NCBI GenBank assembly: GCA_023150375.1 | Contig: JAKLLA010000017.1 | Coordinates: 1 to 64,000, forward strand | DNA: 64,000 nt | Direction of reading: 5' to 3' | DNA from: Burkholderiaceae bacterium | Lineage (GTDB): Bacteria > Pseudomonadota > Gammaproteobacteria > Burkholderiales > Burkholderiaceae_C | Shown: piece after piece, positions 1 through 9,383 of the stretch | How positions within the stretch are numbered: position 1 is the first letter of the stretch | Layout of the letters: each line of letters opens with the position of its first letter | Translations under genes and position numbers: made by a program | The notes under the pieces: model-generated | Seen by the model: the letters and a program-made list of their open reading frames with translations, nothing else | Databases searched by the model: none | Told to the model about the DNA's origin: nothing

Positions 1-311
1 TGACAAACGTGCATCTGGCCCCACCTATGAAAGTTGGAGGATTCCCGATGGAGGGTCCTTTGACGGGAGATGGAGGGTGCCAGCGGGGCCGGAGCGTTAT
101 GCGACGCGGACTTAGGTGCGATTTCCATGTGATGATCGACAGCATGTGAGGCCGCGCCAGCGCGTTGCCCGACGCCCCGTCACCCTCCGGCAGGCCCTTC
201 ATCGCCAGGTGAGGGGCTTGGCTCTTTCTCCAGCGGGCGAGCAGCAAGGCTGGGGGACGTTACACGCAGGTCATCGGAACCCGTAGCATCCGGACTTTCG
301 AGGAGGCCTTC
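1..311. other. Left-edge region without a recognised gene
   Basis: No reading frame here has a recognisable product, and no tRNA, hairpin terminator or clear promoter was seen. An AGGAGG ribosome-binding site at 301-306 belongs to the GST gene that starts at 312. The region may include the tail of a transcription unit lying left of the window. Confidence 0.5.
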
Positions 312-941
312 ATGGCTGATCTGGTCCTGTACACGAATCCGCAGTCGCGTGGCCGCATCGCGCACTGGATGATGGAAGAGCTGGGCGAGCCCTACGACAC
401 CGTCTGGCTCGACTACGGCAGCACCATGAAGGCGCCGCAGTACCGGGCGATCAACCCCATGGGCAAGGTGCCGGCCCTGCGCCATGCCGCGGTGGTGGTG
501 ACCGAGGCGGCAGCCATCTGCGCCTACCTGGCCGATGCCTTTCCCCACCGCGACCTGCTGCCGCAGACGCCGGCCGAACGGGCGGCCTACTTCCGCTGGC
601 TGTTCTTTGCGGCCGGTCCGGTGGAACAGGCCGTGGTGGCCCGCGCACTGGGCTGGACCGTGCCCGAAGGGCGCAGCGCGATGGTGGGGTTCGGAAGCTA
701 TGCCGACACCGTCGACGCCCTGGCCACCGGGCTGGGCGACGGCCCCTTCGTCTGTGGCCAGCGCTTCACGGCCGCCGATGTGTATGTGGGGTCCAGCGTC
801 ATCTGGGGCCTGCAGTTCGGCACGCTGGAAAGGCGGCCGCAGTTCGAGGCCTACGCGCAGCGGCTGGCCACGCGGCCGGCCTACCTGCGCTCGGTGCAGA
901 TCAACGAATCTCGCCTGACGTCAGGGGCCGCCGAGGGCTGA
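312..941 (+). CDS. Glutathione S-transferase family protein
   Basis: The 209-residue protein has the usual two-domain GST layout: an N-terminal thioredoxin-like glutathione-binding half (about residues 1-80) and an all-helical C-terminal half. Visible landmarks are the N-terminal TNPQSR segment (Ser12 is a candidate catalytic residue), the cis-proline loop GKVPAL (51-56) and the glutathione-contacting TEAAAI segment (64-69). Length is typical for cytosolic GSTs. The ATG at 312 follows AGGAGG with 5 bases between. It precedes a PuuD-like hydrolase and a YbdK-like ligase on the same strand, so a role in gamma-glutamyl thiol chemistry is plausible, but the substrate is unknown. Confidence 0.9.
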   Translation: MADLVLYTNPQSRGRIAHWMMEELGEPYDTVWLDYGSTMKAPQYRAINPMGKVPALRHAAVVVTEAAAICAYLADAFPHRDLLPQTPAERAAYFRWLFFAAGPVEQAVVARALGWTVPEGRSAMVGFGSYADTVDALATGLGDGPFVCGQRFTAADVYVGSSVIWGLQFGTLERRPQFEAYAQRLATRPAYLRSVQINESRLTSGAAEG

Positions 942-1052
942 CATCAGCTTTCGGCCCCAGCCATGGGATGATCTGTGGCCAGTGCAGGTCCTGCACCGGC
1001 CATGGGGACCGGTCTGCCGGGCCGGCATGTCGCCTTTCGAGGAGCCGGCTCG

Positions 1053-1871
1053 ATGCCCTACCGCAAACCCACCCTGCTGATCGGCGTCTCGGCGCGCATC
1101 TACTATCCCAACACGCCGGTGCTCGACCTGGGCGGCGTGTGGACCAAGACGCTGCACTACCTGGAGCAATCGGTGGCGCTGTGGCTGGCCGCGGGCGGTG
1201 CGCTGCCGGTGATGGTGCCGGCCCTCGAGTCCAGCGGCCTGCTGCGGCGCGAGGACCTCAACCTGCGCCACTACGTCGACGCGCTGGACGGCCTGGTGCT
1301 GCAGGGCGGCAACGATGTGGCGCCGGAGAGCTACGGGGAGCAACCGCTGCAGCCGCAATGGGCGGGCGACCCGGTGCGCGACCGCTACGAAATGGAGCTG
1401 ATCCGCGCCTTCGTCGACGCCGGCAAACCGGTGTTCGGCATCTGCCGCGGACTGCAGATCCTCAATGTGGCCTTCGGCGGCACGCTCTACCAGGACTTGC
1501 CGACGCAGCGCGAGGGCGGGGCTCGGCACCACGATCCGGCGCGCTACGAGAAGAACCTGCACGGCATCGTCCTCGAGCCGCAGGGCTGGCTGGCCGGTCT
1601 GTACCCCGATGGGGCGCACCGGCCGGTCAACAGCATCCACCACCAGGCCATCCGTGATCTGGCGCCGGCGCTGCGGGTGGAGGCGCGCTGCGCCGAGGAC
1701 GGCCTGATCGAGGCCGTGCGGCGGCCTGCCGGCAGCTTCGTGGCCGGGGTGCAGTGGCATCCCGAGTTCCACCACGGCGCCGCGCCGGGCGTGTTCGACG
1801 ACGACGCCATCCTGCGCGACTTTCTGCAGGCCTGCCGGCGTGCGCGCGACGGCCGGGGAACCGAACGCTGA
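1053..1871 (+). CDS. Gamma-glutamyl-gamma-aminobutyrate hydrolase family protein (peptidase C26, PuuD-like)
   Basis: This 272-residue class I glutamine-amidotransferase-like hydrolase cleaves gamma-glutamyl amides in characterised relatives such as PuuD of the putrescine pathway. The nucleophile elbow GICRGLQ places the catalytic Cys at residue 131. The QGGNDVAP loop (84-91) and the late GVQWHPEF segment with the catalytic His are present. The ATG at 1053 is preferred over an in-frame upstream start at 975 because GGAG lies at 1041-1044 and the family domain begins immediately (TLLIGVSARIYY). It lies 50 bases before a YbdK-like ligase and is probably cotranscribed with it. No other put genes are nearby, so the true substrate is open. 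Confidence 0.9.
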   Translation: MPYRKPTLLIGVSARIYYPNTPVLDLGGVWTKTLHYLEQSVALWLAAGGALPVMVPALESSGLLRREDLNLRHYVDALDGLVLQGGNDVAPESYGEQPLQPQWAGDPVRDRYEMELIRAFVDAGKPVFGICRGLQILNVAFGGTLYQDLPTQREGGARHHDPARYEKNLHGIVLEPQGWLAGLYPDGAHRPVNSIHHQAIRDLAPALRVEARCAEDGLIEAVRRPAGSFVAGVQWHPEFHHGAAPGVFDDDAILRDFLQACRRARDGRGTER

Positions 1872-1921
1872 CGGGGCGGGTCGACTCTGCCTCCGTCCGA
1901 TCGACTCCCAGGAGGCACACC

Positions 1922-3064
1922 ATGGAATTCCGCCGATCCGAAGCGCTGTCGCTCGGGCTCGAGCTCGAACTGCAGATCGTCGATCCGGCCACCGGCCGCT
2001 TGTCGCCTTCGGCGCCGGCGCTGTGGGAGCGGCTCGGCGGCACGCCCTTCGCTTCGCGCTTCGCGCTGGAGGCCACCCAGTCGACCCTCGAGGTCAACTC
2101 CGGCGTGCATCGCTGCTGTACGGACCTCGAGGCGGAGTTGCGCGAACTGGTGGGCGGCCTGCGGCACATCGCGCGGGATCTGCACCTCGACATCCGCGGT
2201 GGCGGCACCCAGCTGACCCAGTTCTGGAACGAGCGCATCGTCACGCCCAGCCCGCGCGCCGTCGAGCTGGCCGGCCGTTACGGCTTCCTGCCCAAGCGCT
2301 TCTCCACCTACGGCATGCATGTGCACGTGGGCATGCCCGGGCCGCAGGAGGCGCTGCGGGTGGCCAACGTGCTGCAGGCCTGCGTGCCGCTGTTCATCGC
2401 GATGTCGGCAGCCTCGCCCTTCCTGCAGCTGGCCGACACCGGCTTTGCCGCCTGCCGGCCGCTCGAGCCGCTGGTCTACCCGCACGGCGGACCGATGCCC
2501 CGGCTGAACGACTGGAGCGAGCTGGAGGCGCTCCTGCAGGCCTACCAGGCCACCGGGCTGGCGCAGTCGCTGAAGGACCTGTACTGGGACGTGCGTCCGA
2601 AGCCCGAGTTCGGCACGGTCGAAGTGCGCGTCTTCGACACGCCGCTGTCGCTTTCCAAGGCCGTCGCGCTGGCCGCGTTCACGCGGGCGGTGGCGGCCTG
2701 GGCGCTGGAGGGTCGCATCGGGCTGGACGGCCCGACGCCCTGCGAGGTGGCGGCCCGGGTGAGCCGCTTCGTCGCCTGCCGGGACGGTCTGGAGGCCCGC
2801 CTGTACAGCCCCTTGGAGGCGCAGTGGCTGCCCGCACGGGAGTGGCTGGGCCGCTGGCTGACGCGTCTGCAGGCGGGCCCGCCGCTGCCCGAGGATGCCT
2901 CGACCCTGGCCGGACTGGCGCGGCTGGCCGAGGCCGAGGAGGAGCATGCGGCCATGCGCCGCAGCTGGGCGCAGGCCGTGGCCGAGGCGGGCGCCGATCC
3001 GGCATCCGTCGAGGTGCTGCAGCGTCATTCGGCGCAGATGTGCGGCCGCCTCCTGGCGGTCTGA
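1922..3064 (+). CDS. YbdK family carboxylate-amine ligase (glutamate-cysteine ligase type 2)
   Basis: The 380-residue protein matches the GCS2/YbdK family, whose E. coli member is 372 residues and has weak ATP-dependent glutamate-cysteine ligase activity in vitro. The N-terminal LGLELELQ segment (11-18) is the conserved acidic metal/substrate strand, and YGMHVHVG includes HVHVG at 133-137. The ATG at 1922 is chosen because the family fold starts there and AGGAGG sits at 1911-1916. A longer in-frame start at 1754 would overlap the upstream hydrolase by more than 100 bases and add unrelated sequence. Pairing with a gamma-glutamyl hydrolase suggests a make-and-break pair acting on one gamma-glutamyl amide; this is inference. 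Confidence 0.9.
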   Translation: MEFRRSEALSLGLELELQIVDPATGRLSPSAPALWERLGGTPFASRFALEATQSTLEVNSGVHRCCTDLEAELRELVGGLRHIARDLHLDIRGGGTQLTQFWNERIVTPSPRAVELAGRYGFLPKRFSTYGMHVHVGMPGPQEALRVANVLQACVPLFIAMSAASPFLQLADTGFAACRPLEPLVYPHGGPMPRLNDWSELEALLQAYQATGLAQSLKDLYWDVRPKPEFGTVEVRVFDTPLSLSKAVALAAFTRAVAAWALEGRIGLDGPTPCEVAARVSRFVACRDGLEARLYSPLEAQWLPAREWLGRWLTRLQAGPPLPEDASTLAGLARLAEAEEEHAAMRRSWAQAVAEAGADPASVEVLQRHSAQMCGRLLAV

Positions 3065-3162
3065 GACCGGTCCCGGCGGTCGGGACGCATCCCGGTGGCC
3101 GCTGGCAGGGCGGGCGCGGCGTCGGGTCTTTGATGTTCGTCAAGAGCCGTACCGGAACGTGC

Positions 3163-3180
3163 CGGACCGGGGCCGGTCCG
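3163..3180. repeat. GC-rich inverted repeat upstream of the P-type ATPase
   Basis: Arms CGGACCGG (3163-3170) and CCGGTCCG (3173-3180) are perfect complements separated by two bases. It lies between the ligase stop and the ATPase start. There is no following T-tract, so it is more likely an operator-like palindrome than a terminator. Confidence 0.4.
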
Positions 3181-3243
3181 ATCGGGTGACCCGCCGCAGC
3201 CGCGGCGGCCTTTCCCCGAACCCGCGCCCCCTCCGGAGAGCCG

Positions 3244-6057
3244 ATGCCTGTCGATACCGGTCCTGCACGCCGAGCCGCCCCCGAACGTCCCGATCGCTCC
3301 GATCGCTCCGATCGCTCCGATCGCTCCGATCGTCCCGGCCGCCCCGAGGAGATCCCCTGGCACGCCGCCACGGCGGAGCAGGCGCTGCTGGCGATGCGAG
3401 CCGGCGTCGCAGGCCTGTCGACCGCCGAGGCCCAGGCCCGGCTGGCGCAGCACGGGCCGAACCGCCTGCCCGAGCCGCCGGCACCGGGGCTGCTGCGCCG
3501 CCTGCTGCGCCAGTTCGACAACCTGCTGCTCTACGTGCTGATGGGCGCGGCCTGCATCACCGCGGCGATGGGTCACTGGGTGGATACCGGCGTGATCGCC
3601 GCGGTGGTGCTGCTCAACGCCCTGATCGGCTTCGTGCAGGAGGGCAAGGCCGAACAGGCCCTCGAGGCGATCCGCCACCTGCTGTCGCCGCGTGCGGTGG
3701 TGCTGCGCGACGGGCGGCCGCACGAGGTCGATGCGGCCGATCTGGTGCCGGGCGACGTGGTGCTGCTGGCCTCCGGCGACAGCCTGCCGGCCGACGTGCG
3801 GCTGCTGCAGGCGCGCAACCTGCGCGTCGACGAGTCGGCCCTGACCGGCGAATCGATGCCGGTGGACAAGTCGGTCGAGCCGGTCGCCGCCGCGGCGGCG
3901 ATCGGCGATCGCAGCTGCCTGGGCTTTGCCGGGACGCTGGTGACGCAGGGCCAGGCCCGGGCCCTGGTGGTGGCCACCGGCGCGGGCACCGAGATCGGGC
4001 GCATCGGCCGGATGCTGGCCTCCGTGGAGGCCGGCACGACCCCGCTGCTGCAGAAGATGGCCGAGTTCGGCCGGCGCCTGACCTTCGTGATCCTGGCCGC
4101 GGCCGCCGTCCTGTTCGCCTTCGGGACCTGGGTGCGGGGCATGGACATGGGCAGCATGTTCATGACCGCGGTCGGCCTGGCGGTGGCGGCCATCCCGGAG
4201 GGCCTGCCGGCGATCCTGACGATCACGCTGGCCATCGGCGTGCAGCGCATGGCCCGGCGCCACGCGGTGATCCGCCGCCTGCCCGCGGTCGAGACCCTGG
4301 GGTCGGTCACCGTGATCTGTTCGGACAAGACCGGCACGCTCACGCGCAACGAGATGACGGTGCAGGAGGTGGTGCTGGCCGACGCCTGCCTGAGCGTCGA
4401 GGGCGCGGGCTATGCGCCCGAAGGGGCGCTGCACTGCGGCGGGCAGCGGCTCGACGTCGCGCAGCTGCGCGAGCGCTGGCCGGCCATCGGGCCGCTGCTG
4501 CAGGCGGCCGTGCTCTGCAACGACGCCAGCCTGCATGCCGCTCCCGAAGGCTGGAGCCTGGCGGGCGACCCCACCGAGGGCGCCCTGCTGACCCTGGCGA
4601 TGAAGGCCGGCGTGCAGCCCGCGACCCTGCGTGCCGAGCTGCCGCGGCTGGATGTCGTGCCCTTCGAGTCCGAGCACCGCTACATGGCCACGCTGCACGA
4701 CCTGGCCGGGCAACGGGTGGCCTTCGTGAAGGGGGCCCCGGAGCGCGTGCTGGACATGTGCCGCCAGGAGCTGGACGCGCAGGGCCGGCCGCGGCCGCTG
4801 CGACCCGAGTTCTGGCACGCTGCGGTGGAACAGCAGGCGCAGGCCGGCCGGCGGGTGCTGGCGCTGGCCATGTGCCACCCGGCCGCCGCGCCGGCCGATG
4901 CCGCCGCACAGCTTGCGCCGCAGGACCTGGCGCGCGACCTGACGTTGATCGGCCTGGTGGCGATCATCGACCCGCCGCGCGAGGAGGCGGTGCGCGCCGT
5001 GGCGCAGTGCCGCGCGGCCGGCATCCGGGTGGTCATGATCACCGGCGACCACGGCGTGACCGCGGCGGCGATTGCCGCCCAGCTCGGCATGGGCGAGTCG
5101 CTGCGCCCCCTGACCGGTCCGCAGCTCGAGCAGATGGACGAGGCCGCGCTGCGCGAGGCGGTGCGCGACACCCGTGTCTTCGCGCGCGCCAGCCCCGAGC
5201 ACAAGCTGCGCCTGGTGCGTGCCCTGCAGGCCAACGGCGAGGTGGTCGCGATGACCGGCGACGGGGTCAACGATGCCCCGGCGCTCAAGCAGGCCGATGT
5301 CGGCGTCGCCATGGGCCGCAAGGGCACCGAGGCGGCCAAGCAGGCCGGCGCGATCGTGCTGGCCGACGACAACTTTGCCTCCATCGCCCATGCGGTGGAG
5401 GAGGGTCGCACGGTCTACGACAACCTGAAGAAGACGGTGACCTTCCTGCTGCCGATCAACGGCGGCGAGTCGCTGTCGCTGCTGCTGGCGGTGCTGCTCG
5501 GGGTGGCGCTGCCGATCGCGCCGGCGCAGATCCTCTGGGTCAACATGGTCAGCTCGATCGCGCTGGCGCTGGTGCTGGCCTTCGAGCCCACCGAAGCCGA
5601 CGTGATGCGCCGCCCGCCACGCCGGCCGGACGAGCCGATGCTGTCGCGCTTCGTGGTCTGGCGCATCGTCTTCGTCTCCGCGCTCTTCCTCTGCGGCATC
5701 TTCGGCATGTACGAATGGTCGCTGGCGCGCGGCGATTCGGTCGAGACGGCCCGCACGGTCGCGGTGAACACGCTGGTGGCCATGGAGGTGTTCTACCTGT
5801 TCAGCGTGCGCTACCTGAAGGCGCCTTCGTTCACCTGGGTGGGCGTGCAGGGCACCCCGAGGGTGCTGGCCGCGGTGGCCGCGGTCTTCCTGCTGCAGCT
5901 GATGTTCACCTACGCGCCCTTCATGCAGCAGTTCTTTGCCAGCACGGCGCTGCCGTTGCCGGTGGGGATGGCGATCGTCGCGGTCGGGGTGGCTGTGCTG
6001 CTGGTGCTGGAATGCGAGAAGCTGCTGCTGCGCCGCTGCGGGGTGGATCTGCGCTGA
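3244..6057 (+). CDS. P-type cation-transporting ATPase (P2-type)
   Basis: The 937-residue membrane pump couples ATP hydrolysis to cation transport. The actuator motif LTGES lies at 200-204, the phosphorylation motif DKTGTLT begins at Asp361, KGAPE marks the nucleotide domain, and TGDGVND lies at 671-677. The membrane motif IPEGLP is of the Ca2+/Mg2+-like P2A type, and the protein lacks the CPC and N-terminal metal-binding domains of heavy-metal pumps. About ten membrane helices are visible, four before and six after the cytoplasmic domains. The N-terminus carries an odd low-complexity DRS repeat encoded by a 9-base tandem repeat. The ion carried (Ca2+, Mg2+ or other) cannot be told from sequence alone. 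Confidence 0.92.
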   Translation: MPVDTGPARRAAPERPDRSDRSDRSDRSDRPGRPEEIPWHAATAEQALLAMRAGVAGLSTAEAQARLAQHGPNRLPEPPAPGLLRRLLRQFDNLLLYVLMGAACITAAMGHWVDTGVIAAVVLLNALIGFVQEGKAEQALEAIRHLLSPRAVVLRDGRPHEVDAADLVPGDVVLLASGDSLPADVRLLQARNLRVDESALTGESMPVDKSVEPVAAAAAIGDRSCLGFAGTLVTQGQARALVVATGAGTEIGRIGRMLASVEAGTTPLLQKMAEFGRRLTFVILAAAAVLFAFGTWVRGMDMGSMFMTAVGLAVAAIPEGLPAILTITLAIGVQRMARRHAVIRRLPAVETLGSVTVICSDKTGTLTRNEMTVQEVVLADACLSVEGAGYAPEGALHCGGQRLDVAQLRERWPAIGPLLQAAVLCNDASLHAAPEGWSLAGDPTEGALLTLAMKAGVQPATLRAELPRLDVVPFESEHRYMATLHDLAGQRVAFVKGAPERVLDMCRQELDAQGRPRPLRPEFWHAAVEQQAQAGRRVLALAMCHPAAAPADAAAQLAPQDLARDLTLIGLVAIIDPPREEAVRAVAQCRAAGIRVVMITGDHGVTAAAIAAQLGMGESLRPLTGPQLEQMDEAALREAVRDTRVFARASPEHKLRLVRALQANGEVVAMTGDGVNDAPALKQADVGVAMGRKGTEAAKQAGAIVLADDNFASIAHAVEEGRTVYDNLKKTVTFLLPINGGESLSLLLAVLLGVALPIAPAQILWVNMVSSIALALVLAFEPTEADVMRRPPRRPDEPMLSRFVVWRIVFVSALFLCGIFGMYEWSLARGDSVETARTVAVNTLVAMEVFYLFSVRYLKAPSFTWVGVQGTPRVLAAVAAVFLLQLMFTYAPFMQQFFASTALPLPVGMAIVAVGVAVLLVLECEKLLLRRCGVDLR
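3292..3336 (+). repeat. 9-base tandem repeat (GATCGCTCC) inside the ATPase N-terminus
   Basis: Four perfect units run from 3292 to 3327, followed by a near copy (GATCGTCCC) to 3336. Each unit encodes Asp-Arg-Ser. Because the unit is three codons long, slippage would change the length of the N-terminal tail without shifting frame. Confidence 0.85.
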
Positions 6058-6064
6058 ACGACGG

Positions 6065-6090
6065 GCCCCGGGCAGGCTGAAGCCCGGGGC
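6065..6090 (+). terminator. Possible hairpin after the P-type ATPase
   Basis: GCCCCGGGC (6065-6073) and GCCCGGGGC (6082-6090) form a 9-base-pair stem with an 8-base loop just after the ATPase stop at 6057. No T-run follows, so intrinsic termination is uncertain. Confidence 0.4.
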
Positions 6091-6112
6091 CTGCCGGGAC
6101 CCCCCAAGGCCG

Positions 6113-6148
6113 CCGGAAAAGCGAAGGGGCCCGCAGCGCGGGCCCCTT
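6113..6148 (-). terminator. Intrinsic terminator of the cold-shock gene
   Basis: Read on the minus strand, a perfect 11-base-pair stem (AAGGGGCCCGC with its complement at 6138-6148, 3-base loop) is followed by a T-rich stretch (the complement of GGAAAAGCGAA). It lies 21 bases beyond the stop of the cold-shock gene. Confidence 0.75.
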
Positions 6149-6169
6149 GCGTCGATCCGAAGGTCGGCT

Positions 6170-6391
6170 TCAGCCGGCCGCAGGAGGCTCGGCCTGGCAG
6201 ATGTTCTGCGCCAGCTTGCCCTTGGGACCGTCGACCACTTCGAACATCACCTTCGCACCCTGCTTGAGCGTGCGGAAGCCTTCCATCTGGATGGCGGAGA
6301 AATGTGCGAACACGTCCTCACCGCCCCCTTCGGGCTCGATGAACCCGAAACCCTTCACATCGTTGAACCATTTCACGATCCCGATCGCCAC
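6170..6391 (-). CDS. Cold-shock protein (CspA family)
   Basis: The 73-residue single cold-shock domain has the RNA-binding motifs KGFGFI (RNP1, residues 13-18) and VFAHF (RNP2, 27-31). Such proteins bind single-stranded nucleic acid and melt mRNA structure. I chose the GTG at 6391 because GAGGGG lies about 6 bases upstream and the family begins exactly there (xxGIVKWFN). The in-frame ATG at 6418 would add nine residues unlike the family and lacks a good ribosome-binding site. The gene diverges from clpS-clpA, an order often seen in betaproteobacteria. The 185-base gap to clpS leaves room for a cold-shock leader, which I cannot fold here. Confidence 0.9.
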   Translation of the reverse strand: MAIGIVKWFNDVKGFGFIEPEGGGEDVFAHFSAIQMEGFRTLKQGAKVMFEVVDGPKGKLAQNICQAEPPAAG

Positions 6392-6561
6392 GCTGTACCC
6401 CTCACTTCTTGTTGGCATCGCGTGAAATTTTCCGAAGGGCCCCGACGACTGTCAAGAAAATGCAAAATCTGCAGCAGGAAAGATGTCGCGCTGCAACATG
6501 GAACGAATCCTGCGTCTCCAACGGCCAACGTCCCGCTGCGCTGCGGGTGTGCACGCGGCTC

Positions 6562-6569
6562 TATAGAAT
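6562..6569 (+). promoter_or_regulatory. Candidate -10 box of clpS
   Basis: TATAGAAT lies 7 bases upstream of the ATG at 6577, with no ribosome-binding site between them. Transcription would start at or near the ATG, giving a leaderless or nearly leaderless message. No good -35 hexamer is visible. Confidence 0.4.
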
Positions 6570-6576
6570 GTTCCTC

Positions 6577-6924
6577 ATGTCCAGTCTCCCCCCCGGCACA
6601 CCCCAGCCTCCCGGCGTCCCCGACGACGGGCAGGGTTCGGTCGTCGCGGAGCGGCAGATGCAACGGGTGGAGCCGCCCCCGGTGTATCAAGTCATCCTGC
6701 TCAACGACGATTACACCCCGATGGAATTCGTCGTCATGGTTCTGCAGCACTTCTTCCGGCATGACCTGGAGACGGCCACGCAGATCATGTTGAAGATCCA
6801 CCACGAGGGCCGCGGGGTTTGCGGCGTGTTCACCCGGGATGTGGCGGCGACGAAGGTCGAACTGGTACTGGCAGCCGCGCGGCGTGCGGGGCACCCGCTG
6901 CAGTGCATTATGGAGGTCGCATGA
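6577..6924 (+). CDS. clpS: ATP-dependent Clp protease adaptor ClpS
   Basis: The 115-residue ClpS binds the N-domain of ClpA and hands over N-degron substrates with Leu, Phe, Tyr or Trp at the N-terminus. The conserved [13 protein letters not shown] segment forms the N-end residue pocket, and [13 protein letters not shown] and AxxKVE follow in order. A 35-residue variable tail precedes the core, as in other betaproteobacteria. Its stop overlaps the clpA start (ATGA at 6921-6924), so the two are cotranslated. An ATG at 6568 is an alternative start; a much longer frame from 6409 has no family support. Confidence 0.93.
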   Translation: MSSLPPGTPQPPGVPDDGQGSVVAERQMQRVEPPPVYQVILLNDDYTPMEFVVMVLQHFFRHDLETATQIMLKIHHEGRGVCGVFTRDVAATKVELVLAAARRAGHPLQCIMEVA

Positions 6925-9218
6925 TCGCGCAAGAGTTGGAAGTCAGTCTGCACATGGCGTTCGTCGAGGCGCGCCAGCAGCGGCACGAGTTCATCACGGT
7001 CGAGCACCTGCTGCTGGCCCTGCTGGACAACCCTTCGGCCTCCGAAGTGCTCAAGGCCTGCGCGGCCAACCTCGACGACCTGCGCAAGAGCCTCGCGCAG
7101 TTCATCAAGGAGAACACGCCCACCGTGGGCGGCAGCGACGAGGTGGATACCCAGCCGACGCTGGGCTTCCAGCGCGTGATCCAGCGCGCCATCATGCATG
7201 TGCAGTCCACCGGCAACGGCAAGAAGGAGGTCACCGGCGCGAACGTGCTGGTGGCGATCTTCGGCGAGAAGGACTCCCATGCGGTGTACTACCTGCACCA
7301 GCAAGGGGTGACGCGCCTCGATGTGGTGAATTACATCGCCCACGGCATCAAGAAGAGCGAGCCGCCCGAGCCGGCCAAGCCCAACGAATCCTCCTCCGGC
7401 GAAGGCGAGAAGGAAGAGGGCGAGAGCAAGGGCTCGCCGCTGGACCAGTACACCCAGAACCTGAACCAGCAGGCGCGTGACGGGCGCATCGACCCGCTGA
7501 TCGGCCGCGAGCACGAGGTCGAGCGCGTCATCCAGGTGCTCTGCCGCCGGCGCAAGAACAACCCGCTGCTGGTCGGCGAGGCCGGCGTGGGCAAGACCGC
7601 GATCGCCGAAGGCCTGGCCTGGCGCATCACCGAGGGCGATGTGCCGGAGGTGCTGGCCGACGCCACCGTCTACGCGCTGGACATGGGCGCGCTGCTGGCG
7701 GGTACCAAGTACCGCGGCGACTTCGAGCAGCGCCTCAAAGGCGTGCTCAAGCAGCTCAAGGAGCACCCGCACGCGGTGCTCTTCATCGACGAGATCCACA
7801 CCCTGATCGGTGCGGGTGCGGCTTCGGGCGGCACGCTGGACGCGAGCAACCTGCTCAAGCCGGCGCTGAGTTCCGGCCAGATCAAGTGCATCGGCGCGAC
7901 CACCTTCACCGAGTACCGGGGCATCTTCGAGAAGGACGCGGCGCTGTCGCGGCGCTTCCAGAAGGTCGATGTGGTCGAGCCCTCGGTCGAGCAGACGGTG
8001 GAGATCCTCAAGGGGCTGAAGTCGCGCTTCGAGGAGCACCACGGCGTCAAGTACGACCTGGGGTCGCTGCAGGCCGCCGCCGAGCTGTCGGCCAAGTTCA
8101 TCAACGATCGCCACCTGCCCGACAAGGCGATCGACGTGATCGACGAGGCCGGTGCCGCCCAGCGCGTGCTGCCCAAGAGCAAGCAGAAGAAGAAGATCAC
8201 CCGCAACGAGGTCGAGGACATCGTCGCGAAGATCGCGCGCATTCCGCCGGCGTCGGTGTCCAGCGACGATCGCAGCAAGCTCAAGAGCCTGGACCGCGAC
8301 CTCAAGAGCGTGGTGTTCGGGCAGGACCCGGCCATCGACGCGCTGGCCAGCGCGATCAAGATGGCGCGCTCCGGCCTGGGCAAGCCCGAGAAGCCGATCG
8401 GCGCCTTCCTGTTCAGCGGCCCCACCGGCGTGGGCAAGACGGAAGTGGCCAAACAGCTGGCCTACATCCTGGGCATCGACCTGATCCGCTTCGACATGTC
8501 CGAGTACATGGAGCGCCACGCGGTCAGCCGGCTGATCGGCGCGCCCCCGGGCTATGTCGGTTTCGATCAGGGCGGTCTGCTGACCGAGGCGGTGACCAAG
8601 AAGCCGCACTGCGTGCTGCTGCTCGACGAGATCGAGAAGGCGCACCCGGATGTCTTCAACGTGCTGCTGCAGGTGATGGACCATGGCACGCTGACCGACA
8701 ACAACGGGCGCAAGGCCGACTTCCGCAACGTCATCATCATCATGACGACCAATGCGGGCGCCGAGACGATGCAGAAGGCCACCATCGGCTTCACCACGCA
8801 GCGCGAGAGCGGTGACGAGATGGCCGACCTCAAGCGCATGTTCACGCCCGAGTTCCGCAACCGGCTCGACGCCATCGTCAGCTTCCGCGCGCTGGACGAG
8901 GAGATCATCCTGCGCGTGGTCGACAAGTTCCTGCTGCAGCTCGAGAGCCAGCTCACCGAGAAGAAGGTCGAGGTCACCTTCACCGACGCGCTGCGCAAGC
9001 ATCTGGGCAAGAAGGGCTTCGATCCGCTCATGGGCGCGCGTCCGATGCAGCGCCTGATCCAGGACACCATCCGCCGCGCGCTGGCCGACGAACTGCTGTT
9101 CGGCCGACTGGTGGACGGGGGGCGCCTGACGGTCGACATCGACGACGAGGGCCAGGTCAAGCTCGACATCGAGCCGCGCAAGAGCGACAAGCCCCGGGCG
9201 GAACCGGTGACGGTCTGA
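6921..9218 (+). CDS. clpA: ATP-dependent Clp protease ATP-binding subunit ClpA
   Basis: The 765-residue AAA+ unfoldase feeds substrates to ClpP. It has the paired Clp N-repeats (about 1-150), an acidic/charged linker, AAA module 1 with Walker A GEAGVGKT (219-226) and AAA module 2 with Walker A GPTGVGKT (500-507). An IGF loop (622-624) for docking on ClpP is present. It lacks the long coiled-coil middle domain of ClpB, and with clpS directly upstream the assignment is firm. clpP is not in the window. The start overlaps the clpS stop and GGAGG precedes it. Confidence 0.97.
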   Translation: MIAQELEVSLHMAFVEARQQRHEFITVEHLLLALLDNPSASEVLKACAANLDDLRKSLAQFIKENTPTVGGSDEVDTQPTLGFQRVIQRAIMHVQSTGNGKKEVTGANVLVAIFGEKDSHAVYYLHQQGVTRLDVVNYIAHGIKKSEPPEPAKPNESSSGEGEKEEGESKGSPLDQYTQNLNQQARDGRIDPLIGREHEVERVIQVLCRRRKNNPLLVGEAGVGKTAIAEGLAWRITEGDVPEVLADATVYALDMGALLAGTKYRGDFEQRLKGVLKQLKEHPHAVLFIDEIHTLIGAGAASGGTLDASNLLKPALSSGQIKCIGATTFTEYRGIFEKDAALSRRFQKVDVVEPSVEQTVEILKGLKSRFEEHHGVKYDLGSLQAAAELSAKFINDRHLPDKAIDVIDEAGAAQRVLPKSKQKKKITRNEVEDIVAKIARIPPASVSSDDRSKLKSLDRDLKSVVFGQDPAIDALASAIKMARSGLGKPEKPIGAFLFSGPTGVGKTEVAKQLAYILGIDLIRFDMSEYMERHAVSRLIGAPPGYVGFDQGGLLTEAVTKKPHCVLLLDEIEKAHPDVFNVLLQVMDHGTLTDNNGRKADFRNVIIIMTTNAGAETMQKATIGFTTQRESGDEMADLKRMFTPEFRNRLDAIVSFRALDEEIILRVVDKFLLQLESQLTEKKVEVTFTDALRKHLGKKGFDPLMGARPMQRLIQDTIRRALADELLFGRLVDGGRLTVDIDDEGQVKLDIEPRKSDKPRAEPVTV

Positions 9219-9256
9219 CCCATCAGCGTCGCCGCGAGGTGACGGCGTGACCGGCG

Positions 9257-9283
9257 AGGGGCCTGCGGGCCCCTTGCTCTTTG
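9257..9283 (+). terminator. Intrinsic terminator after clpA
   Basis: AGGGGCC (9257-9263) pairs with GGCCCCT (9268-9274) around a 4-base loop and is followed by the T-rich TGCTCTTT. It stands 38 bases after the clpA stop, between convergent units. Confidence 0.6.
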
Positions 9284-9383
9284 CGGCTTCCGCGCCTGTC
9301 TCGGATGGCTGTGGCGCGGTCTGCCGCCCACCTGCCGCTCACATGCTGCTCACACGCATGCTCACATGCCGATCGGCGCCCGC

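Noticed and set aside
3163-3180. GC palindrome before the P-type ATPase considered as a terminator of the ligase gene
   Set aside because: The loop is two bases and no T-tract follows on either strand.
2895-6080. A 1061-codon plus-strand frame overlapping the P-type ATPase
   Set aside because: It is the shifted frame of the ATPase, made of Ala/Gly/Arg-rich low-complexity sequence without any family motif; high GC content removes stops.
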